NCBI GenBank assembly: GCA_022614805.1
Contig: JAKEHY010000017.1
Location: 62,001-126,000 of the forward strand
Length of the DNA: 64,000 nt
DNA from: Candidatus Zixiibacteriota bacterium
GTDB taxonomy: Bacteria; Zixibacteria; MSB-5A5; DSPP01
Reading direction: 5' to 3'
Shown: one piece after another, positions 50,035 to 57,381 of the stretch
Numbering within the stretch: position 1 is the first letter of the stretch
Layout of the letters: each line of letters starts with the position of its first letter
Made by a program: the position numbers and the translations under genes
Notes under the pieces: generated by a model
Database searches by the model: none
The model's input: the letters and a program-made list of their open reading frames with translations, nothing else
Told to the model about the DNA's origin: nothing

Positions 50035-51299
50035 CACAGCGATTTCAAAAATTTCAAAAGCGCTTCCTGGTCGGCGGGAGAAAGCTGAAAGAAAAGCCTC
50101 CGGCTGGAATCCGCCTCCCCTTTGTGAAATTGGATTACTTCCCGCAAATCGGACGTGCGCCCGTCGTGCAGGAAAAAGGGCTTTCCTCCCAAAACGGTTT
50201 CGATGATGCCGAGCCCCCACAAGGGGGTGGTGCGCCACTCCGTGCCGGAGGCTTCTCCTTCGACGAAGTTATCCGCCAAATCCGGTCCCATATCGTGCAA
50301 AAGCAGGTCGGAATAGAGATTGGCGGTTTTGTTGCTCAAGGCGGCAATTGGGTGCGGCCCGGTGTTCAACGCGGGGACGTGGCAGCGGGCGCAGAGAATG
50401 GCGGAAAAAAGTGAATCCCCCCGTTTTACTTGTGGGTCACCAATATTCCGGCGTAAGGGCGGCCGCAAGGTTTGCAGGTAGAAAACGACATCGTTGACCG
50501 TTCCCGCCGAAAGCTCCGGGTCCGGCACCGGGTCGCCGCCCGCCCCGCCCACCAGAGGATTGAAATTTTCTACCGGCCGGAAATCGGTAGTGATGCCGAT
50601 ATCCTGATGATAGGCATTAACTGTCTGTTGCAACAGGCTGATGGCACCAGCCTTGCGCCCGAAGCGCCCCAGATATTTGCCGCCGTACGGTCCCGAAGGC
50701 AGGTTCAAAAACTCCGGCGGGTCGATAAATTGAGGCCGCCCGGAAATGCCGTTGCTATCAGCATCCAAAGAATCAACGTTTGCCAAAATCGTGGCATCCG
50801 TAATCGCTTCGATAAGCCCTAATCCCACCACCAAAGGCCCACCCCGTTCAGAAATGGCGTTGGCCTCTGCGGGAATAACTTCTGCCGGATAGCCGGGCAT
50901 ACTGCGCTCCTGCAGCTGCGGACCGCCGTATTGTTCCAGATTGTCGAACGGGACACCAACCGAATTTCTGCCGAACCGTTTCAAATTGACGGAGGGATGC
51001 CCGCGCCCATCCCCTACGTGGCAGCGCTCGCAAGCGGTGTTGTTGAAGAGCGGCCCCAACCCCGTTTCGAAAGTGAATACCTCGCTGAACGCTTCGTCCC
51101 CCCGGGCAAAAATCCCCAGCTGTTCCGGCGTCAGGCCGTCAATGGGGGCATCCAAGCTTTCCTCCGGCTGGGGGGCCTCGGTCAAAAGCTTCTGGCACCC
51201 CGAAAGCCCGCCCAAAAGGGTGGCGACCGCGCAAAACACAACAAACGCCAAAAGTAAGCTCGATCCCAACGAAGTTTTTCTCAAAAAAGCGGCCATCAC
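50034..51299 (-). CDS. Di-heme c-type cytochrome, DUF1111 (peroxidase-like) lipoprotein
   Basis: 421 residues. Signal peptide with lipobox LSGC (Cys35), then two heme c motifs, CERCH (90-94) and CARCH (303-307). The order and the stretches FNNTACERCHVGDGRG, RFGRKAGAISLLQQ and LLHDMGPDLAD match the DHOR/DUF1111 thiol-oxidoreductase-like family, related to di-heme cytochrome c peroxidases. It probably moves electrons in the periplasm. Starts are GTG 51299 or ATG 51296; AGGAG is unusually close to both, so the true start could be slightly downstream. It is the first gene of a three-gene unit with a Rieske protein and a porin. Confidence 0.85.
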   Translation of the reverse strand: MMAAFLRKTSLGSSLLLAFVVFCAVATLLGGLSGCQKLLTEAPQPEESLDAPIDGLTPEQLGIFARGDEAFSEVFTFETGLGPLFNNTACERCHVGDGRGHPSVNLKRFGRNSVGVPFDNLEQYGGPQLQERSMPGYPAEVIPAEANAISERGGPLVVGLGLIEAITDATILANVDSLDADSNGISGRPQFIDPPEFLNLPSGPYGGKYLGRFGRKAGAISLLQQTVNAYHQDIGITTDFRPVENFNPLVGGAGGDPVPDPELSAGTVNDVVFYLQTLRPPLRRNIGDPQVKRGDSLFSAILCARCHVPALNTGPHPIAALSNKTANLYSDLLLHDMGPDLADNFVEGEASGTEWRTTPLWGLGIIETVLGGKPFFLHDGRTSDLREVIQFHKGEADSSRRLFFQLSPADQEALLKFLKSL

Positions 51300-51305
51300 T
51301 CCTTC

Positions 51306-51320
51306 TTTAGTTTAACTAAA
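51306..51320. promoter_or_regulatory. 15-bp perfect palindrome, probable operator of the cytochrome operon
   Basis: TTTAGTT-T-AACTAAA sits between the promoter-like TTGACA element and the start of the di-heme gene, at about +15 to +30 of a transcript. The place is right for a repressor. No regulator gene is adjacent. Confidence 0.45.
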
Positions 51321-51332
51321 CTTAACTCGAAT

Positions 51333-51361
51333 AATTAATCTATGTTAATTGAACTTGTCAA
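51333..51361 (-). promoter_or_regulatory. Putative promoter of the cytochrome/Rieske/porin operon
   Basis: Perfect -35 TTGACA (51361-51356, minus). The -10 is weaker: TTAATT with a 17-base spacer, or ATTAAT with 16. The region is strikingly A+T-rich compared with its surroundings. Confidence 0.45.
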
Positions 51362-51365
51362 GCCC

Positions 51366-51445
51366 AAAAAAAGCTCCCCCGGGGACTGGCACGCTTTCGG
51401 CCTTGCGGCCGAATCGACGCCTCCTTCGAAGGTCCGCCGGGGGAG
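51366..51445 (-). terminator. Branched terminator-like RNA downstream of ahcY
   Basis: On the minus strand CTCCCCCGG pairs with CCGGGGGAG (51445-51437 with 51382-51374) and is followed by T7 (51372-51366). The stem continues GGAC/GTCC. Inside are two further hairpins, CCTTCGAAGG and TCGGCC-GCAA-GGCCGA with a GNRA loop. This is larger and more branched than a simple terminator. It is the main feature of the 325-base gap between ahcY and the cytochrome operon; the rest of the gap holds the inverted repeat at 51535 and the promoter. Confidence 0.65.
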
Positions 51446-51534
51446 TCTTACAAAAATCGGATGGGCTGCAATAAACTTTAGATTTTCAAACGGTATTCAA
51501 CCCCTGCGGGAAGAAAAAAGTTCCGGTTTGTCAA

Positions 51535-51571
51535 TGTCAAAAAGCTGACAGCAAGTGTCAACTTTTTGACA
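51535..51571. repeat. 16-bp inverted repeat built from TGTCAA/TTGACA words
   Basis: TGTCAAAAAGCTGACA and TGTCAACTTTTTGACA pair with one mismatch around GCAAG. A further TGTCAA lies at 51529. It may be a 3' stem-loop of ahcY or a multi-site operator. Confidence 0.55.
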
Positions 51572-51624
51572 CTCCGTATAGAACAGGGAGCGGTGGCCGG
51601 GATTTAGGGATGGGTAAAGAAAAA

Positions 51625-52887
51625 CTACGTACCCAGTTCCCAAGAGGCCAAATACTTTTTCTGCTCGGGGGTCAATTCGTCTATCCGCAGACCCATCGAC
51701 TTAAGCTTCAGCCGGGCAATCTCCCGGTCAATCGCCTCCGGAACGGGATATACCTGCTTTTCGAGGTTCCCGCCGGAGGTAACCAGATACTCCACTCCCA
51801 GAGCCTGGTTGGCAAAGGACATATCCATCACCATTGCGGGATGCCCTTCGGCGGCGGCCAAATTGATGAGCCGCCCTTCACCAAGCAAGTGGATTTTTTT
51901 CCCACGCGGGAGGGTGAATTCCTCCACGAAGGGGCGCACCTCCCGCCTTTTTTTTGCCAGCTTTTGCAAAGCGGGCAGGTCGATTTCGGCGTTGAAGTGC
52001 CCGGAGTTGGCCAAAATCGCCCCATCCTTCATCGACAGGTAATGTTCCCGCCGCAAAACGTTCAAATTTCCGGTGACGGTCACGAAAACGTCGCCGATTT
52101 TAGCCCCCTCCCGGGAGGAAACCACCTCGTATCCTTCCATCGCCGCCTCGAGGGCCCGCAGCGGGTCCACCTCGCAGACGTAAACAACCGCCCCCATTCC
52201 CCGGAAGCGCATCGCCACCCCCCGCCCGCAAAAGCCGTAACCAAAAACCACCACTTTTGAGCCAGCTACCAGGTGGTTGGTGGCCCGCAGCACTCCGTCC
52301 ACGGTCGATTGCCCGGTGCCGTAGCGGTTGTCAAAAAGATGCTTGGTTTTGGAGTCGTTGACCGAAATGACCGGGAATAACAGAACCCCCTTCTCCTCCA
52401 TTTGACGCAGGCGCATAACGCCGGTGGTCGTCTCCTCCGTCCCGCCGATTACCCGGGCGGCATCCTTTTTACGCGAGGAATGCAAAAGCGAGACCAAATC
52501 GGCCCCGTCATCCATCGTCACCAAGGGCTTGATATCCAGGGCCGCTTCGATATGGTCGTAGTACCTTTTCTTATTCTCCCCTTTGATGGCAAAAGTCGGG
52601 ATGCTGGAGTCGAAAACCAAGGAGGCCGCCACGTCATCCTGGGTGGAAAGGGGATTGGAGGCGCACAGGCGCACCTGTGCGCCGCCCGCTTTCAAGGCCA
52701 GCATCAAATTGGCCGTTTCCGTGGTGACGTGAAGGCAGGCGGCGATGCGCACTCCCGCTAAGGGTCTTTCCTTGGCGAAGCGTTTTTGAATGCCGGCCAA
52801 AACCGGCATATGGCGGGCCGCCCAATCGATGCGCTTCCGGCCCAAGGCGGCCAGTTTTTTATCTTTTACGTCATATTCTTTTGCCAT
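51625..52887 (-). CDS. ahcY: S-adenosylhomocysteine hydrolase
   Basis: Splits SAH, the product of SAM-dependent methylation, into adenosine and homocysteine. 420 residues: [11 protein letters not shown], the [18 protein letters not shown] substrate loop (quoted within 18 residues), the NAD-binding [17 protein letters not shown] and SGHFNAEID. The protein lacks the 40-residue insert of eukaryotic and many proteobacterial enzymes, which fits the shorter bacterial/archaeal class. It follows metK by 25 bases, so production and recycling of SAM are co-expressed. Confidence 0.96.
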   Translation of the reverse strand: MAKEYDVKDKKLAALGRKRIDWAARHMPVLAGIQKRFAKERPLAGVRIAACLHVTTETANLMLALKAGGAQVRLCASNPLSTQDDVAASLVFDSSIPTFAIKGENKKRYYDHIEAALDIKPLVTMDDGADLVSLLHSSRKKDAARVIGGTEETTTGVMRLRQMEEKGVLLFPVISVNDSKTKHLFDNRYGTGQSTVDGVLRATNHLVAGSKVVVFGYGFCGRGVAMRFRGMGAVVYVCEVDPLRALEAAMEGYEVVSSREGAKIGDVFVTVTGNLNVLRREHYLSMKDGAILANSGHFNAEIDLPALQKLAKKRREVRPFVEEFTLPRGKKIHLLGEGRLINLAAAEGHPAMVMDMSFANQALGVEYLVTSGGNLEKQVYPVPEAIDREIARLKLKSMGLRIDELTPEQKKYLASWELGT

Positions 52888-52912
52888 TTATTCCCCGAAA
52901 TAGCTGCCAAAA

Positions 52913-54085
52913 TTATGCCAGCCGGGCCAGCTCGGCGGCCCGGTTCGTTTTTTCCCAGGTAAATTCCGGCTCGTCCCGGCCGAAATGGCCGTAGGCGGCC
53001 GTTTTCAGATAAATCGGCCGCAGGAGCTTAAGATAATCGATAATCCCTCTCGGCGTAAGCGGGAAGAGCTTGCGCACCAGCTGGGTCAAGCGGGAATCTG
53101 GCACCCGCCCGGTTCCGTTGGTCTCAATCATCACGGAAACCGGTTCGGCCACGCCAATGGCATAGGCCAGCTGCACTGTGCATTCTTCCGCCAGGCCGGA
53201 AGCGACGATGTTTTTGGCGATGTGCCGGGCCTGGTAGCAGGCGGAGCGGTCCACTTTCGTCGGGTCCTTGCCGGAAAAGGCGCCCCCTCCGTGCGCCGCC
53301 CAGCCGCCGTAGGTGTCCACGATAAGTTTCCGCCCCGTCATTCCCGTGTCCGACTGCGGCCCCCCCACCACAAACTTGCCGGTGGGGTTGACCAGATAGC
53401 GCGTTTTCGCATCGAGGTATCGCTTTGGAATGACCGCCAAAGCCACTTTCTCCACGATTTCATCCACGGCACGGGCGGTGATTTTTTTCCCCGTCCGGTC
53501 TAAAATCTCGTCTGTATGCTGAGAGGAAACTACGACGGTATCGACCCGATACGGCGCTCCGTCACGATACTCGACGGTGACCTGTGATTTGCCATCCGGC
53601 CCCAGATAGGGCAAAATTTTCTTCTTGCGGACAACCGAAAGCCGGCGCGCCAATTCGTGCGCAAGCTGGATGGGTAAAGGCATCAACTCCCGGGTATCCC
53701 GGCAGGCGTAGCCGATCATCATCCCCTGGTCGCCCGCGCCGCCGACCGAGACCCCCTGCGCGATATCCGGCGACTGCCGCCCGATAGCATTCAGGATGGC
53801 GCAGGTTTCGTAGTTGAAGCCGTACTTGGAATGGGTGTAGCCGATGTCCCGAATCAGATTCCGCACCAACCCGGGAATATCGACGTAGGTGTGGGTGGTG
53901 ATTTCCCCGCCGACGATGACCAGACCGACGGAGATAAACGTCTCGCAGGCCACACGCGCCCGCTTGTCCCGCTTTAAAACTTCGTCCAAAACCGCGTCCG
54001 AAATCTGGTCGCAAACCTTGTCCGGGTGCCCTTCCGTGACCGATTCCGAAGTGAAAAAGAAATTTTTACCGTTTTCCCTGCGCAT
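52913..54085 (-). CDS. metK: S-adenosylmethionine synthetase
   Basis: Makes SAM from methionine and ATP. 390 residues: [44 protein letters not shown], the phosphate-binding [16 protein letters not shown] and the final [21 protein letters not shown] precedes the ATG. First gene of the metK-ahcY unit; no SAM riboswitch was seen in the short 5' region. Confidence 0.97.
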   Translation of the reverse strand: MRRENGKNFFFTSESVTEGHPDKVCDQISDAVLDEVLKRDKRARVACETFISVGLVIVGGEITTHTYVDIPGLVRNLIRDIGYTHSKYGFNYETCAILNAIGRQSPDIAQGVSVGGAGDQGMMIGYACRDTRELMPLPIQLAHELARRLSVVRKKKILPYLGPDGKSQVTVEYRDGAPYRVDTVVVSSQHTDEILDRTGKKITARAVDEIVEKVALAVIPKRYLDAKTRYLVNPTGKFVVGGPQSDTGMTGRKLIVDTYGGWAAHGGGAFSGKDPTKVDRSACYQARHIAKNIVASGLAEECTVQLAYAIGVAEPVSVMIETNGTGRVPDSRLTQLVRKLFPLTPRGIIDYLKLLRPIYLKTAAYGHFGRDEPEFTWEKTNRAAELARLA

Positions 54086-54160
54086 TAAGCTCCTTCAATA
54101 ATCCCGATACGAATGGGCTAACTTATCGAAAAGAAAATTTTTGTCAAGGAAAGTGACATA

Positions 54161-54189
54161 AAAAAGCCGCCCTCTTTCGAGAGCGGCTT
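54161..54189 (-). terminator. Rho-independent terminator of the sorting-domain protein gene
   Basis: Minus strand GCCGC-T-CTC-GAAA-GAG-G-GCGGC followed by T6; it lies 20 bases after the stop at 54210 and before metK. Confidence 0.8.
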
Positions 54190-54209
54190 TTGTTGAATGG
54201 CAGAAAGGG

Positions 54210-56315
54210 TTACTTCACAAACATCATCCTCTTGGTCGCAACCGATGCCGGCGTTGTCAATTTGTAGAAGTAGATGCCGGAAGAAACGCCGTTGCCCGAA
54301 GCATCGGTCCCGTCCCAAACCACCCGATGGTCTCCCGCCGCCTGCTCGTGGTTCACCAAGGTTTTCACTTCCTGACCTAACAGGTTATAGACCTTCAACT
54401 CCACCGGCACCGCTTCCGGCAGGGCGTAGTCGATTTGAGTCGAAGGGTTGAAGGGGTTCGGGAAGTTCTGGCCCAAAACAAAGTTTTTGGGCACACTGGC
54501 GACGACCTTGGGGGCACCTTCGATTATGGTGATATCCACCGAGCCGTAGGCCCCGCTCGGCACCGGCCGCAAATCCGTTATGTCCGGGTTTGGATTGATG
54601 TCGACCTGGTCGCGCCCATCATGCCAAGTGGCATAGACGCGCACGGTGTTGGGTCCAATCTCCCGGCTGGTGGCGTCGATGTAGTCGCCATAGTTGGGCC
54701 GAATGTTGGAAACGGTGCGCGACCAGTTGGAGGTAAAGTTGGTAATCCGCACCGGGGCTCCGAAGCTCGCCCCACCGTCGATGGAAATGGCCACATAGGT
54801 ATCCACCAGCGTGCTCCGGGTGGAAAAGCGCGTCCCCCCATCTATTCCCCGAACGGTCTCGAAGTTATTCGGATCGGGTGTAAGGTTAGCTTCGACGTCT
54901 TCCTGGTAAACCACGCTCACTACTCCTCCATCGGTGGTGCTCACGACCGGCCAGAACTGGACTTTGCCATCGCCGATGGCGCCATTCACATTGACGGGCG
55001 CGCTCCAGGTGTTCCCCCCGTCATCCGAGTATTTGATGAACGCATCCGCATCGGCCACTGCGGAAGGAAACAGCGGGCCGCCTGGGGGATTGGGGTCGAG
55101 AAGAACCGTACCCGGCAGGTCTGGGTTGCTGCCCGCATCGTGGTAGGCGACGTAAATCCGGCCTTTATAAGGCCCGGTGTGGGCCACAGCAATGCGCGGA
55201 AAGTCGTTGTACCGGGAACGGTTGTAGCCGGCCGGAGGTTTCTGGGCGGCAGGGATGATTGAAGCGACATCGACTTGCGTCCCAAAAGTGGCACCTTTGT
55301 TGGTAGAACGGGCAAACTGTATCTTAGCCGGGTTGGGAAAGTTGAATCGACCCCGTTCCCAGACCACGTACACATCCCCGTTCGTGCCGACCGCCGGCAT
55401 AGAGCCCTGCACGCCATCTGCACCAACTCCCTGCACCAAAGTCGCGCCGCTGAAGGTGGCTCCCCCATCAAGGGAACTGAAAGCCACAATACCCCCTATA
55501 GAGCTGCCACCGACGTCAAAATTGGTGGCTGTAACGTATACTTCCTGCACGTTGCCGTTCGGATTTACGGTAATGGCCTCTTTGTCCAGGCCGAACGTGC
55601 CCACGGCCGAAGGAGAAGGAATTAAACTCGGCGTGGCCCAAGAAAGAGCACCGCCGGAAACCGTACCCCGGTGAACCGTGAGCCCGGCTACGCTACGTCC
55701 ATTGCCTGGGCCGTTGCCTGGTACGTTGGCGCGCACGCCCAAGTTGGCGTACAGGAAGGTTCCGTTCCCCAGATTATCCCGCAACAGGGCCAGCCAAGGA
55801 TCGCCGGAAGTGCTAATAATGGTAGGGGGAGAAGTGGGAATAGTAGTTGTAGGGAGCCCTCCCCCGTCCACAAAGCTGGCACCGGAATTGGAGGAAAAAG
55901 CCCAGCCGGAAAGACCAGCGAGGGCGAATTGGGGCAAAAAGCCATCGGCATCGTTCCAGCCGATGACGATGTTCTCGCCGGGCAATCCGTCATCCCCATC
56001 CACGGCAATGCTCATTTCGCTTCGGCCTATCAGACCAGCGGGGGAAATGCTCTGGGGAGCGCTGACGATTTGGTTGGGTCCGACCGTGGTTTCAAATACA
56101 TCGTCCCTCCCGGGCACTGGCGGGCGCAGATAGTTGACTCCGACCGCAGTGGCCGAAGCCGGAGCAGCTCCCTCTTCCGATCCTATGTCATAGCCGTCCA
56201 GAATGGCAGTGGGAGCAAGCGGTTCTTCCACGTCGGTCGCCAAGCCGACCACCCACCATCCGGCCAGGAAACCGAAGCTAAACCCTAAAACAATCCAAAA
56301 CTTGCGAAAGCTCAT
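54210..56315 (-). CDS. Secreted BNR/sialidase-like propeller protein with type IX-style C-terminal sorting domain
   Basis: 701 residues. Signal/anchor segment (FWIVLGFSFGFLAGWWVVGLA), then a repetitive beta region with BNR-like boxes (SSNSGASF, SSLDGGATFSG, STNKGATFG, SDDGGNTWS, SIDGGASFG), the pattern of a propeller. The last 85 residues are the FlgD-like/Por-type domain: FVLGQNFPNPFNPSTQIDYA, VYNLLGQEVKTLVN, DGTDASGNGVSSGIYFYKL (in parts) and a final KRMMFVK. Such domains guide type IX-like export and surface attachment in FCB bacteria. No enzyme motif proves sialidase activity. AAGGAGG precedes the ATG. Confidence 0.82.
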   Translation of the reverse strand: MSFRKFWIVLGFSFGFLAGWWVVGLATDVEEPLAPTAILDGYDIGSEEGAAPASATAVGVNYLRPPVPGRDDVFETTVGPNQIVSAPQSISPAGLIGRSEMSIAVDGDDGLPGENIVIGWNDADGFLPQFALAGLSGWAFSSNSGASFVDGGGLPTTTIPTSPPTIISTSGDPWLALLRDNLGNGTFLYANLGVRANVPGNGPGNGRSVAGLTVHRGTVSGGALSWATPSLIPSPSAVGTFGLDKEAITVNPNGNVQEVYVTATNFDVGGSSIGGIVAFSSLDGGATFSGATLVQGVGADGVQGSMPAVGTNGDVYVVWERGRFNFPNPAKIQFARSTNKGATFGTQVDVASIIPAAQKPPAGYNRSRYNDFPRIAVAHTGPYKGRIYVAYHDAGSNPDLPGTVLLDPNPPGGPLFPSAVADADAFIKYSDDGGNTWSAPVNVNGAIGDGKVQFWPVVSTTDGGVVSVVYQEDVEANLTPDPNNFETVRGIDGGTRFSTRSTLVDTYVAISIDGGASFGAPVRITNFTSNWSRTVSNIRPNYGDYIDATSREIGPNTVRVYATWHDGRDQVDINPNPDITDLRPVPSGAYGSVDITIIEGAPKVVASVPKNFVLGQNFPNPFNPSTQIDYALPEAVPVELKVYNLLGQEVKTLVNHEQAAGDHRVVWDGTDASGNGVSSGIYFYKLTTPASVATKRMMFVK

Positions 56316-56550
56316 AAACCCTCCTTAAAGGAGAAGAAGTTTTTTGTTATACGACTCCAGTCTTGAAAGACCTCCTCGTTCTTTCAATTAAGGACAAGCC
56401 TTTTTGCGGGCCACCTCCTTTGCTCACCGGTTCAAAAAGTACTGAAAAAGGTACCTTTCACCCTAATCGGGCGAGCGCAACCGAAAGTTAAACCTTCGAC
56501 TTTCGGTGTCGCCAAAAGCTGACGGCTGCTACTAAAACTGTTAAACTGGG
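56316..56550 (-). other. Long structured 5' leader of the sorting-domain protein gene
   Basis: About 235 bases separate the putative promoter from the ATG. The leader (minus strand) contains CCGAAAGT/ACTTTCGG (56506-56481), extended by outer pairs, GCCGTCAGCTTTTGGC, the palindrome AAAGGTACCTTT and two purine-rich AGGAGG boxes besides the true ribosome binding site. A regulatory RNA or thermosensor-like leader is possible; no known riboswitch consensus was recognised. No coding region is seen in the 306-base gap 56316-56621. Confidence 0.4.
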
Positions 56551-56555
56551 AGTAA

Positions 56556-56584
56556 GGATAAACCCCGCCCCCGCTTCTTGTCAA
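56556..56584 (-). promoter_or_regulatory. Putative promoter of the sorting-domain protein gene
   Basis: Perfect -35 TTGACA (56584-56579), a G-rich 17-base spacer and TTATCC (56561-56556); with a 16-base spacer the -10 is TTTATC. Confidence 0.5.
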
Positions 56585-56621
56585 GTCCCTTTTTAAGCCT
56601 GGGGAATCGGTTTCCTCTAAC

Positions 56622-57365
56622 TTAGGTTCGCAAAACCTCTTTTTCAAAAACCATCTTGGCCAGCAGGCGGCTTTCATCCACGGGTGTTTTCACGCATAGC
56701 CGATATCCCCAAAAGATAAGTAAAATGCCAACAAACTCGGTCACGTAGAGCACCTCGGTGTGCCCCATCCGGGAAAAACTGCCGCCGATGCCGGGCAAAA
56801 TCGCCCCTACGGCGATGAAGAGGTTGCCGTAAAAGCGATGCCGGGTTCGGGGATTTTTGCTGTAGCGGTAGGCGGACAAAAAGGCGCCGCCGATGAGGAA
56901 AATTACCGCGTAGGTGTTAATAAATGGGCTCAAAAACCGCACCCAGGTCCAGCTCCCGTCCGGAGAGCCCAGAACCCGGCCGGAAAGAATTTTTGCGCCA
57001 AAAGGATATTCCTTAAGCGGCGCCAGAAGAACGGATGCGGCGGCAAAAATCAAAAACGGAACAAGGATGGAGGATAGGGTGTTTGCCGTTTTCCGCTTGA
57101 AGAGCAGATAAACCGTCCCTTGCGCCAGAGGCACCCCGCCCAAAAGCGCCCCGGAGATGTACCACATCCGAAACAAAATCGGATTCCAACCGAAGAGTGT
57201 GACCAAACTTTCAAAAAGCGTTCCCAGACCGTAGATGGCGACGCCGAAGCCCCACCACAAAAGATGCGGCCCGCTTTTACTTTCTCGATAATGCTCGAAA
57301 ATTCGGTGCGAAAAAAAAGCCGAAAAAAGGGTGGTCAAAATCGGCAGGTGCAAAACAAAATCCAT
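56622..57365 (-). CDS. Multipass membrane protein of unknown function
   Basis: 247 residues with about seven hydrophobic helices (for example LLWWGFGVAIYGLGTLF, ILVPFLIFAAASVLLA, AVIFLIGGAFLSAYRY, LYVTEFVGILLIFWGYRLCV), short loops and a basic segment RYSKNPRTRHRFYG. The layout resembles 7TM sensor or conserved integral membrane proteins, but no family is recognised. ATG 57365 has GAGG eight bases upstream; GTG and TTG codons just before it are less likely. It follows the TonB receptor gene by 16 bases and probably shares its transcript. Confidence 0.6.
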   Translation of the reverse strand: MDFVLHLPILTTLFSAFFSHRIFEHYRESKSGPHLLWWGFGVAIYGLGTLFESLVTLFGWNPILFRMWYISGALLGGVPLAQGTVYLLFKRKTANTLSSILVPFLIFAAASVLLAPLKEYPFGAKILSGRVLGSPDGSWTWVRFLSPFINTYAVIFLIGGAFLSAYRYSKNPRTRHRFYGNLFIAVGAILPGIGGSFSRMGHTEVLYVTEFVGILLIFWGYRLCVKTPVDESRLLAKMVFEKEVLRT

Positions 57366-57381
57366 CAACACAGCCTCTTCC

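Noticed and set aside
50035-50238. 68-codon N-terminal extension of the Rieske frame
   Set aside because: Lies inside the end of the di-heme gene; ATG 50034 gives an export signal and coupling to the upstream stop.
51374-51445. SAM or SAH riboswitch near metK/ahcY
   Set aside because: The structure lies downstream of ahcY, not upstream of metK, and does not show the consensus of either class.
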